The notes beneath the pieces are model-generated. The model was given only the letters and a program-made list of their open reading frames with translations, was not told the origin of the DNA and ran no database searches. A DNA stretch of 64,000 nucleotides from positions 1 through 64,000 of the forward strand of contig JAHDVK010000010.1 of the NCBI GenBank assembly GCA_023384675.1, written 5' to 3'. The position numbers were made by a program, and so were the translations under genes. The DNA is from Bryobacteraceae bacterium. Lineage in GTDB: Bacteria > Acidobacteriota > Terriglobia > Bryobacterales > Bryobacteraceae. Of this stretch, positions 15,682-23,062 are shown piece by piece (position 1 is the stretch's first letter; each line of letters starts with the position of its first letter).

Positions 15682-16418
15682 GGTCCCAATAAATACGTGC
15701 CGAATTCCGGCGATTTGTCAAAACCCACCACCGCCAGCCCGCGCGCGGTGGCGTCCACGAATTGCCCGGAGACGCGCTCCTGGATTTCGCGGGCCTGTTT
15801 GGGATCGTCGCGGCGGATGTCGTCGATAGCCACCGGCACGCTGATGCGCGCTTCGATATTCCGGGGCTCCGGCGCCCCGTTTTCGAGCACAGCGAGCACG
15901 CGCGGCGAATCGACGTACCATTCGGCCACGCAACGGTCGGTCGGCAGCCCGGCATGCAGCGCGGACGTGGTCACCCCATACTGGTTCAGCACATACCGCC
16001 GGACCACCGCGCCGAGGCGCTCGATGTTGAACCACGCATTGCGGATCTCGAGCGGGTCGAAGGTCCATTCCACCAGCCGGATGCCCGCCTCGATCGCCAG
16101 CCGGCGCTGCTCCAGTTTGAGCAGCCTGCCGATTTTGCGGTCGCGGAACTCGGGCAGCACCCCGGCCATGTGCGAATGCAGATAGGTCCACGGGCGTCCG
16201 GGCGCGTGTTTCAGCCCTGGGATGGCGAGCAGAAAGCCCACCATGCGTTCGTCCACGAACGCGCCCAACACCTGCCCGCCGACCTTGGAAGCGACCACGA
16301 ACAGGCGCAACGGGAGCAATTCAAGCTCGCGAAAGCCCCAGATCTCCTGCTGCAGGCGGACAGCCTCGCCGAATTCGGGCAGCGTATCGAGGCGGCGGAT
16401 CAAGACCTGTTCCGGCAT
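15657..16418 (-). CDS. GNAT-family acyltransferase (COG3375-like)
   Basis: About 253 residues from ATG 16418 (MPEQVLIRRLDTL). GNAT features: QQEIWGFRELELLP near the N-terminus, LGAFVDERMVGFLLAIPG and the acyl-CoA-binding region HMAGVLPEFRDRKIGRLLKLEQR. The family matches the acyltransferases that sit next to NSAAR genes and can N-succinylate D-amino acids. It overlaps mazG by 19 bp upstream and the menC/NSAAR gene by 25 bp downstream. Longer frames upstream are antisense-like over mazG. Confidence 0.8.
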   Translation of the reverse strand: MPEQVLIRRLDTLPEFGEAVRLQQEIWGFRELELLPLRLFVVASKVGGQVLGAFVDERMVGFLLAIPGLKHAPGRPWTYLHSHMAGVLPEFRDRKIGRLLKLEQRRLAIEAGIRLVEWTFDPLEIRNAWFNIERLGAVVRRYVLNQYGVTTSALHAGLPTDRCVAEWYVDSPRVLAVLENGAPEPRNIEARISVPVAIDDIRRDDPKQAREIQERVSGQFVDATARGLAVVGFDKSPEFGTYLLGPWNSPSMP

Positions 16419-17203
16419 TTGGCCTCCTGCCAGAGCGCTTCCAGTTCGCGGATGCCCTCGGCGGCGGCGGATTCCCGCACCGTGCGCCCGCGTTTCGCGA
16501 GTTCCGACTCGACATAACCGAACCGTTCGCGAAACTTGCGGTTCGTCCGGCGTAGCGCCTGCTCGGGATCCACCTTGAGGAAGCGCGCGACGTTGACAAT
16601 GGTGAACAGCAGATCGCCCAATTCGTCTTCGCGCTCGGCCGCGTTGGCGGCCTGCTTGAGTTCCTCCAGTTCCTCGCGGACCTTGTCCAGGACGTCCTCC
16701 AGCTTTTCCCAATCGAAGCCCGCGCCCGCGGCTTTCGACGAAATCTGCGCCGCCTCGGCCAACGCGGGCTGCGCGCGCGGCACCCCATCCAGCAGGCCCT
16801 GCGGCTTGGCTTTTTCGTCCTTCTTGATCTCGTCCCAGCGCTGCTTTACTTCGTCGGCGGTGCGGGCGGAACCGTTGCCGAAGACGTGCGGATGGCGGCG
16901 GACGAGCTTCGCGTTGATGTGATCGAGGGCGTCCGAGACGTCAAAAAGCCCCTTTTCGCGCGCGATTTCGGCATAAAAAACGGCCTGCAGAAGGAAATCG
17001 CCGAGTTCTTCGGCCAGGGCGGGCCAGTCCTGGCGGTCGATGGCGTCAAGGACTTCGTAGGTCTCTTCCAGCGTGTAGGGTTTGATCGATTCGAAGGTCT
17101 GTTCGCGGTCCCATGGACAGCCGCCGGGCGCGCGCAAACGAGCCATCAGCTCAAGAAGGCGCTCAAAGCGGGCGCCTGCGGAAGGACTGCCTGGTTCGGA
17201 CAT
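16400..17203 (-). CDS. mazG: Nucleoside triphosphate pyrophosphohydrolase MazG
   Basis: About 267 residues from ATG 17203. It hydrolyses (d)NTPs to NMP and PPi, a housekeeping role and a modulator of ppGpp. Two MazG domains are visible: RLRAPGGCPWDREQTFESIKPYTLEE..EELGDFLLQAVF (N) and EREDELGDLLFTIVNVARFL (C), with the EExxE and ExxD metal sites. The 16-residue extension to 17248 is not conserved. First gene of a five-gene overlapping minus-strand unit. Confidence 0.93.
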   Translation of the reverse strand: MSEPGSPSAGARFERLLELMARLRAPGGCPWDREQTFESIKPYTLEETYEVLDAIDRQDWPALAEELGDFLLQAVFYAEIAREKGLFDVSDALDHINAKLVRRHPHVFGNGSARTADEVKQRWDEIKKDEKAKPQGLLDGVPRAQPALAEAAQISSKAAGAGFDWEKLEDVLDKVREELEELKQAANAAEREDELGDLLFTIVNVARFLKVDPEQALRRTNRKFRERFGYVESELAKRGRTVRESAAAEGIRELEALWQEAKCRNRS

Positions 17204-17289
17204 GGGGAGCAGCGGGAAACCTTCAGGGTAGCATGGCCGCCGGGCCACCCACCCTTCCTCCCACCGATGGGAGCCGATAAGATGGCGGT

Positions 17290-18921
17290 ATGCGCTGGAT
17301 TGCCGTCATCTGCGTCACAGTTGGACTCGCCGCCGCGCAGGATGAGACGCCCACTTTCCGCACCGGGGCGCGGCTTGTGGAAGTGACGGTGAGTGTGACC
17401 GGGCGGGACGGGCAGCCGGTGGCCGGGTTGCGGCGCGAGGATTTCACGGTCACAGACCGGCGGCGGCAGCGGGAGATCGCATTCTTCCAGTACGAAGGCG
17501 AAGCGCAAACACCGGCTCCACGTCTTCTGGCGCCCGGACAGTTCAGCAACCGCACCGAGTTGCTGGGCGACCGTTCCCGCAATGTGATTGCGCTTTTGAT
17601 TGACGGTTTGAACACGCGGCCGGAAGATCAGGCGCTGGTCCGCCTGCAATTGCTTCAGTATTTGCGGGACGTGGCGCCGGCCACGCGGATCGCGATCTAC
17701 GGACTGGGCACGGATTTGACGGTCCTGCACGACTTCACCACGGATGCCACTGCGCTGCGGCAGGCCATCGAAAAGACCTTGCCACAACAACCGCTGCAAC
17801 TGGAGACCGATATCCAGCGGGCGGCGATCGAGGCGGGGCGTCTGCTGGATGCGCTGGCGTGGAGCCCGATCGCGGTCCGGATGATGACGTTGTTCCAGCG
17901 CGGACGCATTGAGGCGGCGCAGAACGCGAATGCGGCCGCGCAGCAGGACCGGACGCAGCGGACGCTGGGCGCTCTCGAATCGCTCGGGCGGCACCTGACG
18001 GGCATCCCGGGGCGCAAGAGCCTGCTCTGGATCACGGGCGGCCTGCCGATGGGAACGATGACGGGGGCCGCCGGGCAGGGGCCGGGCGGCAATATCGAGT
18101 CGTTCGAAGGCCGGATCACCAGCACCGGAAGGCGTCTGGCGCAGCAGAACGTGGCGTTGTACATCGTGGAGGCTGGGGGCTTGCCGGTGGACGGCACCTT
18201 CAACATGGAGGCGATTCAGGAGTCCTCCGCGCCGCGGCGGCGAACGTTTTACAGCCAGGCCGAGACGACGCGCGACATCACGAATCCCCGCTCCGCTCTG
18301 GGCGCGCTGGCGGCATTGACCGGGGGGCGGCATCTGGCGAACGATAACGACCGCCTGCAGGGCTACCGCTATGCTCTGAATGACCTGCGCGGCGCGTACA
18401 CGCTGGGCTTCTACATTCCGGATGAAGACAGTGAGCGGTGGCATGACGTGCGCGTCCAGGTGAAGCGGCCCGGAGTGAGCCTGCTGCACCGGCAGGGTTA
18501 CTGGCCGGCGCCGGCTGGTCCGCCACGCCGGAAGTGGACGAGAGATGACTGGAACGCGGTGCTGCGGGAGCCGCTGCAATCGTCGCAGATCCGCTTCACC
18601 GCCCGGGCTACCCGCGCCGGCGGCGAGATTTCGCTCGCGCTGGCGATTCAAGCCGCTGACCTGAAGCTGCAGGATGGCGCCGGGGGCTTCGACATCTGCA
18701 TCGCGGATGAAGCGGACGGGGAGTTTCGCCCCGAGTTCCAGACCGGCCGGTTCCGGCTCAACGCCGAGCAACTGGCGCGCGCCTACGCACAGGGATTGGG
18801 TTACCAGCGGAAATGGACCCCGCCAGCGGGGACGCAACGCATTCGCGTGGTGGTCCGGGATCAGGCCACGGGGTTGTATGGAAGCCTGGACCTGCCGGTT
18901 ACGGAAATTCCGGGGAACTGA
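17290..18921 (+). CDS. VWFA-related Acidobacterial domain protein
   Basis: A 543-residue secreted protein with signal peptide (MRWIAVICVTVGLAAAQ). The N-terminal block TFRTGARLVEVTVSVTGRDG, the REDFTVTDRRRQREIAFF motif and the later VIALLIDGLNTRPEDQ region fit the TIGR03436 family, which is expanded in Acidobacteriota. The metal site is degenerate (DGLNT rather than DxSxS). Function unknown; adhesion or protein interaction outside the cell is inferred. It lies directly upstream of the blaI promoter. Confidence 0.9.
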   Translation: MRWIAVICVTVGLAAAQDETPTFRTGARLVEVTVSVTGRDGQPVAGLRREDFTVTDRRRQREIAFFQYEGEAQTPAPRLLAPGQFSNRTELLGDRSRNVIALLIDGLNTRPEDQALVRLQLLQYLRDVAPATRIAIYGLGTDLTVLHDFTTDATALRQAIEKTLPQQPLQLETDIQRAAIEAGRLLDALAWSPIAVRMMTLFQRGRIEAAQNANAAAQQDRTQRTLGALESLGRHLTGIPGRKSLLWITGGLPMGTMTGAAGQGPGGNIESFEGRITSTGRRLAQQNVALYIVEAGGLPVDGTFNMEAIQESSAPRRRTFYSQAETTRDITNPRSALGALAALTGGRHLANDNDRLQGYRYALNDLRGAYTLGFYIPDEDSERWHDVRVQVKRPGVSLLHRQGYWPAPAGPPRRKWTRDDWNAVLREPLQSSQIRFTARATRAGGEISLALAIQAADLKLQDGAGGFDICIADEADGEFRPEFQTGRFRLNAEQLARAYAQGLGYQRKWTPPAGTQRIRVVVRDQATGLYGSLDLPVTEIPGN

Positions 18922-18941
18922 TCATCGGTGCAAAATTTCTC

Positions 18942-18976
18942 TTGACAGGCGCGTCCCGATCCGTTAATTTTTTAAC
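18942..18976 (+). promoter_or_regulatory. Promoter with operator-like dyad for blaI/M56 genes
   Basis: A perfect -35 box TTGACA (18942-18947) lies 17 nt before TAATTT (18965-18970). The -10 is embedded in the perfect inverted repeat GTTAA-N4-TTAAC (18963-18976). The position fits a repressor site covering the -10 box, most simply for the BlaI product starting at 18996. The -10 sequence itself is weak. Confidence 0.7.
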
Positions 18977-18995
18977 AGAGGACGAAAAAACCAAC

Positions 18996-19391
18996 ATGAC
19001 ACAAGCGGCGTCTTTACATCAGAAACTATCCCGCCGGGAGCGGCAGATTATGGACGTTCTGTTCAAGTTGGGACGGGCCACCGCGAACGAGATCCTGGCG
19101 GCCATGCCCGAACCGCCGAGCAATTCCGCGGTCCGCACGCACCTGCGCACGCTGCTTGAGAAGGGCCACGTGAAGCAGGAGGCCGAAGACTTGCGCTATG
19201 TGTATCGTCCAGCGGTGCGCCCGGCGGAGGCCCGCCGGTCGGCGCTACAACATCTGGTGGACACGTTTTTCGGGGGCTCCGCGGGCGCGGCTGCGGCGGC
19301 GCTGCTGGATGAGCGGTCGGCAATGCTTTCAGGCGAAGATCTGGACCGCCTCACGGAAATGATCGAGAAGGCGCGAAAGGACGGCAAGTGA
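18996..19391 (+). CDS. BlaI/MecI-family transcriptional repressor
   Basis: A 131-residue winged-helix repressor from ATG 18996 (MTQAASLHQKLSRRERQIMD). The helix-turn-helix LGRATANEILAAMPEPPSNSAVRTHLRTLLEKGHV is typical, followed by EDLRYVYRPAV and a C-terminal dimerisation region with the SALQHLVDTFFGGS block. BlaI repressors are inactivated by cleavage triggered by BlaR1-type M56 peptidases, two of which follow. The stop overlaps the next start (TGATG). A long in-frame extension upstream runs out of the VWFA gene and is not real. Confidence 0.93.
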   Translation: MTQAASLHQKLSRRERQIMDVLFKLGRATANEILAAMPEPPSNSAVRTHLRTLLEKGHVKQEAEDLRYVYRPAVRPAEARRSALQHLVDTFFGGSAGAAAAALLDERSAMLSGEDLDRLTEMIEKARKDGK

Positions 19392-20932
19392 TGGAACTCC
19401 TCCCCTGGCTGGCGAAATCGACACTGCTGCTGGCACTGGCGTTCGCGGCAGTGGTGGTGTTGCGCAGAGGTTCGGCGGACCTGCGGCACCTGGTGTGGCG
19501 GGCGGTGTTCGCGGCGCTGCTGTTGCTGCCGTTGTCGGTCCGGTTCGCCCCGGAATGGACGCCCGCGGCGGCGCAAGTGGACGCGCCGGTGCGGACGGTG
19601 ATCACGGTGTTCGCGGGAGAGCCTGCGGAGGCTCCTCCAACAGAGAGCCGCTGGCCGCTGGTGCAGATCTGGGCGGCGGGTGTCGCGGTGTTGTTGCTGC
19701 GTGAAGCGGGGCGGTCTGCGCGGGGGTACTGGATCGTGCGCCGGTCGGTGGAGTTTGCGGCCGGCTCGGACATCCGACTGAGTGAGCGGGTCGCGATGCC
19801 GGCGGTGTACGGGTTGTTGCGCCCGGTGATCGTGCTGCCGGCCTCGGCACGCGAATGGACGAAAGAACGGCTTGAGGTGGTGCTGGCTCATGAGCGGATG
19901 CACATTGAGCGGGCGGATCCGCTCTGGTTCTGTGCAGCCCGCGTGGCGGCGGCGTTGTGGTGGCCGCATCCACTGGTCTGGTTCGCTCTGGCCCGCCTGG
20001 TCCGCGAGGCGGAGCAGGCCTGCGATGACGGCGTGCTGGCCCGGGGCACGCCGCCGGCGGACTATGCCACCCACCTGGTGGGCATGGTGCGCACGCTTTC
20101 GACCGGTCCTGTTCGCTTTCAGGGAGGTTTACCAATGATCCGAGTATCCGAACTAGAGCGGCGTTTGCGAGCGCTGCTGAACCCTGTTTCCAACCGCCGG
20201 CCGGCCTCGCGCGCCAGCCTGGCCACGATTGCCCTCGCCACGCTGGCGGTGTTGCTGCCGGTGGCGGCGATCCGAACGCCCGCGGCATTCCTGGAGAACG
20301 GGATCCGGGGCGTGGTTGAGGATGCGACGGGAGCCCGGGTGCCGGGAGCGCGGGTGACGGTGTCCTCGGACGCGCTGGGCGTCCGCGAGATTGTACTGTG
20401 CAACGAAGTGGGCGAGTTTGCGGTCGCTCCGCTGGCGGAAGGCGATTATGTGGTGAGTGTGGCGGCGAAGGGCTTTGCGCGGATGAGTCTGACCGGGATT
20501 CAGGTCAAGGGAGGCGAGGCCACGCCGATCCGGGCGGTACTGAATGTCGGGGGCGTGTCCGAGCAACTGACGGTCCGTGGCGAAGGGACGCCGCGGCCTG
20601 CCGCCAGCGCCACGCCGCAGCCTGCTGGTGCGCCCAAACGGATCGCCGTCGGCGGCAGTGTGCAGGCGACTCGCATGGAGAAGATGGTGCGGCCGGCGTA
20701 CCCGCCGGAATGCAAGGCGGCGGGAGTTCAGGGCACTGTCGTGCTCCGCGCGGTGATCGGCAAAGATGGAGCGATCCTCAACCTGGAACGCGTCAACAAA
20801 CTCGTGGACGCCCGCCTGGCGGATGCCGCGGTGGAAGCGGTGAAGCAGTGGCGGTACACGCCGACGCTTCTGAATGGACAGCCGGTCGAGGTGATGACCG
20901 ATGTCGAGGTGAACTTCACGCTCGCGCCCTAG
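19391..20932 (+). CDS. M56 (BlaR1-like) metallopeptidase with C-terminal TonB domain, paralogue 1
   Basis: About 513 residues. N-terminal M56 membrane peptidase: helices at about 8-24 and 35-50, the PAVYGLLRPVIVLP hallmark, zinc motif HERMH (167-171) and the EQACDDGVL third ligand. Then comes a membrane segment (about 275-295), a carboxypeptidase-regulatory-like beta domain (IRGVVEDATGARVPGARVTV, about 300-385) and a TonB C-terminal domain (VQGTVVLRAVIGKDGA to VEVNFTLAP). The sensor domain of BlaR1 (penicillin-binding) is absent. A GTG at 19388 is also possible. It is inferred to be a signal-responsive protease acting on the BlaI upstream. Confidence 0.88.
   Translation: MELLPWLAKSTLLLALAFAAVVVLRRGSADLRHLVWRAVFAALLLLPLSVRFAPEWTPAAAQVDAPVRTVITVFAGEPAEAPPTESRWPLVQIWAAGVAVLLLREAGRSARGYWIVRRSVEFAAGSDIRLSERVAMPAVYGLLRPVIVLPASAREWTKERLEVVLAHERMHIERADPLWFCAARVAAALWWPHPLVWFALARLVREAEQACDDGVLARGTPPADYATHLVGMVRTLSTGPVRFQGGLPMIRVSELERRLRALLNPVSNRRPASRASLATIALATLAVLLPVAAIRTPAAFLENGIRGVVEDATGARVPGARVTVSSDALGVREIVLCNEVGEFAVAPLAEGDYVVSVAAKGFARMSLTGIQVKGGEATPIRAVLNVGGVSEQLTVRGEGTPRPAASATPQPAGAPKRIAVGGSVQATRMEKMVRPAYPPECKAAGVQGTVVLRAVIGKDGAILNLERVNKLVDARLADAAVEAVKQWRYTPTLLNGQPVEVMTDVEVNFTLAP
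19469..19617 (+). repeat. 149-bp tract identical to 21062-21210
   Basis: Within the tandem M56 paralogues this stretch is identical base for base to 21062-21210, while sequence on both sides diverges clearly. It encodes the second membrane helix and the start of the periplasmic loop (GSADLRHLVWRAVFAALLLL onward). Confidence 0.9.
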
Positions 20933-20983
20933 CGGCGGGCGGGTGAACGAGTTACTCGGGATCGTGCGAAGGGACGGTGAATG

Positions 20984-22879
20984 ATGGAACTGGTGCCGTG
21001 GGTCGCGAAATCGACACTGCTGCTGGCGTTGGCATTCCTTGCAGTGGCAGTGCTGCGCAAGGGTTCGGCGGACCTGCGGCACCTGGTGTGGCGGGCGGTG
21101 TTCGCGGCGCTGCTGTTGCTGCCGTTGTCGGTCCGGTTCGCCCCGGAATGGACGCCCGCGGCGGCGCAAGTGGACGCGCCGGTGCGGACGGTGATCACGG
21201 TGTTCGCGGGCGCGCCCGAACCTGCGCCCGCCGGGCGCCGCCTGCCCATCGAATGGATCTGGGCGGCGGGCGCGGCCGTGCTGCTTCTTCGCGAGGCGGT
21301 GCGGTGGGCGCGGGGGCGTTGGGTGGTGTCGAAATCGGCGGAATTCGGCGGCGACCCGCGCGTGCGGTTGAGCGAACACATCGCCGTGCCGGCGGTCTAT
21401 GGAATCTGGCGGCCGGTGATTCTGCTGCCCGCCGCGGCGCGGGAATGGAGCGAAGAGCGGCTGCGGGTGGTGCTGGCGCACGAGCGGATGCACATTCTGC
21501 GCGGCGACCCGGCATGGTTCACGGCTGCGCGCGTGGCGGCGGCGTTGTGGTGGCCGCATCCGCTGGTGTGGTTTGGCCTGGTCCGGCTGATTCGGGAAGC
21601 GGAACAGGCGTGCGACGATGGCGTTCTGGCGGAAGGGACGCCGGCGGATGAGTATGCGACGCACCTGGTGGCGATGGTGCGCACGATTTCGGCGAATGAG
21701 GTTCGCTATCAGGGAGGTCTGCCAATGATTCGTGTATCTGAACTCGAGCGGCGCCTGCGGGCGATGCTGAATCCGGGAGTGAACCGGCGTCCGGCGGCGC
21801 GCGGGACGCTGGTGGCGGTGCTGTTGGCGGTGGCGTTTGTGATGGCGCCGTTGAGTTCGTTGCGTGCGCCGGGGCAGTCGGCGGGAGAGGCGTCGATTCG
21901 CGGGGTGGTGGAGGACGCGGAGGGGCGGCCTGTGGCGCGGGCGCGCGTTGTGGTGAGCGACATTCGGGGGACGCCGCAAAGGTATCGCGAGGTGCTGATG
22001 ACGGACGAGACCGGCGTGTTCCGGATCGACCGGATTCAGGAGGGGGCGTACGCGATTGCGGTGTTCAAGGAAGGTCTCGCCACGGTGAACTTCGACAGGA
22101 TCAGGGTGAGCGCGCCGGATGGGCTGCGAATGAAAGTGCAGATGCATCCCGAGGGGTATGAGCCCTCGGTGATTGCGAGCGCGGAGGGCAAGGCGGAAGT
22201 TCCGGCGAAGCTGACAGCGCCGCCGATGCCGAAGCGGCTCAACGTGGGTGGAGGGGTCCAGAGGATGCGACTGGTGACCAAAGTGGACCCCGTGTATCCG
22301 GCGGAGTGCAAGACGGCGGGGATTGAAGGGACAGTGATCCTGGACGTGGTGATCGGCAAGAACGGGGCGGTGCAGTCGGTGGAGCGGGTCAATAAGTTGG
22401 TGGATGACCGGTTGGCGGCGGCGGCCATCGAAGCGGTGAAGCAGTGGAAGTACCAGCCTACCCTGCTGAACGGGGAGCCGGTGGAGGTCAAGACGGGAGT
22501 AGATGTGAACTTCACGCTGGCGGAGAAGGAGGCGGCGGCGGGGACCTGGACGGGTTCGCGGAGTCAGGCGAACGGGGCTTTCCGGATCGGCCCGGACGTC
22601 AGCGCGCCGCAGCCGATTTTCAAGGTGGAGCCGGAGCACAGCGAGGAGGCGCGGGCCGCGGGACTCGAGGGGACGGTGCTGATGTCCCTGGTGATCGACG
22701 CGGAGGGGGCACCGACGCAGATCAGGGTGGTTCGTTCGCTGGGGATGGGGCTCGACGAGAAGGCCATGGAAGCGCTGGCGAAGTGGAAATTCCGGCCGGG
22801 GATGAAGGATGGCAGGCCGGTGGCTGTGATCGCGAATGTCGAGATGAACTTCCGCCTGCTGAAGCCGCCCCCTCAATAG
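20984..22879 (+). CDS. M56 (BlaR1-like) metallopeptidase with two TonB C-terminal domains, paralogue 2
   Basis: About 631 residues. Same plan as its upstream neighbour: M56 peptidase with HERMH, EQACDDGVL and the IRVSELERRLRAMLNP linker, a membrane segment, a regulatory-like beta domain (IRGVVEDAEGRPVARARVVV), then two TonB C-terminal domains in tandem (IEGTVILDVVIGKNGA and LEGTVLMSLVIDAEGA). ATG 20984 is preferred over 20981 because it aligns with the paralogue start, and the duplicated upstream sequence (GCGAA.GGACGG) supplies the ribosome binding site. It arose by tandem duplication. Confidence 0.88.
   Translation: MELVPWVAKSTLLLALAFLAVAVLRKGSADLRHLVWRAVFAALLLLPLSVRFAPEWTPAAAQVDAPVRTVITVFAGAPEPAPAGRRLPIEWIWAAGAAVLLLREAVRWARGRWVVSKSAEFGGDPRVRLSEHIAVPAVYGIWRPVILLPAAAREWSEERLRVVLAHERMHILRGDPAWFTAARVAAALWWPHPLVWFGLVRLIREAEQACDDGVLAEGTPADEYATHLVAMVRTISANEVRYQGGLPMIRVSELERRLRAMLNPGVNRRPAARGTLVAVLLAVAFVMAPLSSLRAPGQSAGEASIRGVVEDAEGRPVARARVVVSDIRGTPQRYREVLMTDETGVFRIDRIQEGAYAIAVFKEGLATVNFDRIRVSAPDGLRMKVQMHPEGYEPSVIASAEGKAEVPAKLTAPPMPKRLNVGGGVQRMRLVTKVDPVYPAECKTAGIEGTVILDVVIGKNGAVQSVERVNKLVDDRLAAAAIEAVKQWKYQPTLLNGEPVEVKTGVDVNFTLAEKEAAAGTWTGSRSQANGAFRIGPDVSAPQPIFKVEPEHSEEARAAGLEGTVLMSLVIDAEGAPTQIRVVRSLGMGLDEKAMEALAKWKFRPGMKDGRPVAVIANVEMNFRLLKPPPQ
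21062..21210 (+). repeat. 149-bp tract identical to 19469-19617
   Basis: Second copy of the identical tract in the downstream M56 paralogue. Abrupt boundaries on both sides point to recent gene conversion rather than a recent whole-gene duplication. Confidence 0.9.
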
Positions 22880-23062
22880 TCAGCGCGGGGAAAATGGTGT
22901 CAACGACCATTTACCCATTTGGGCTTTGCGGTTCGATGTTGAGTATCAAAGAGTTAGGCGATTCAGGCAGTGGCGGTTGGGGCCTCCGGCGGCCACCGGC
23001 ATGACCGGGTAGCTCGATGGAGTAACGCATTTGCCGGCTGCGGCAGGCTCACCGCAGGCGCC

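Noticed and set aside
20153-22876. Open frame of 907 codons on the minus strand
   Set aside because: It covers parts of both M56 genes in antisense and gives a His/Arg-rich, low-complexity product typical of GC-rich shadow frames.
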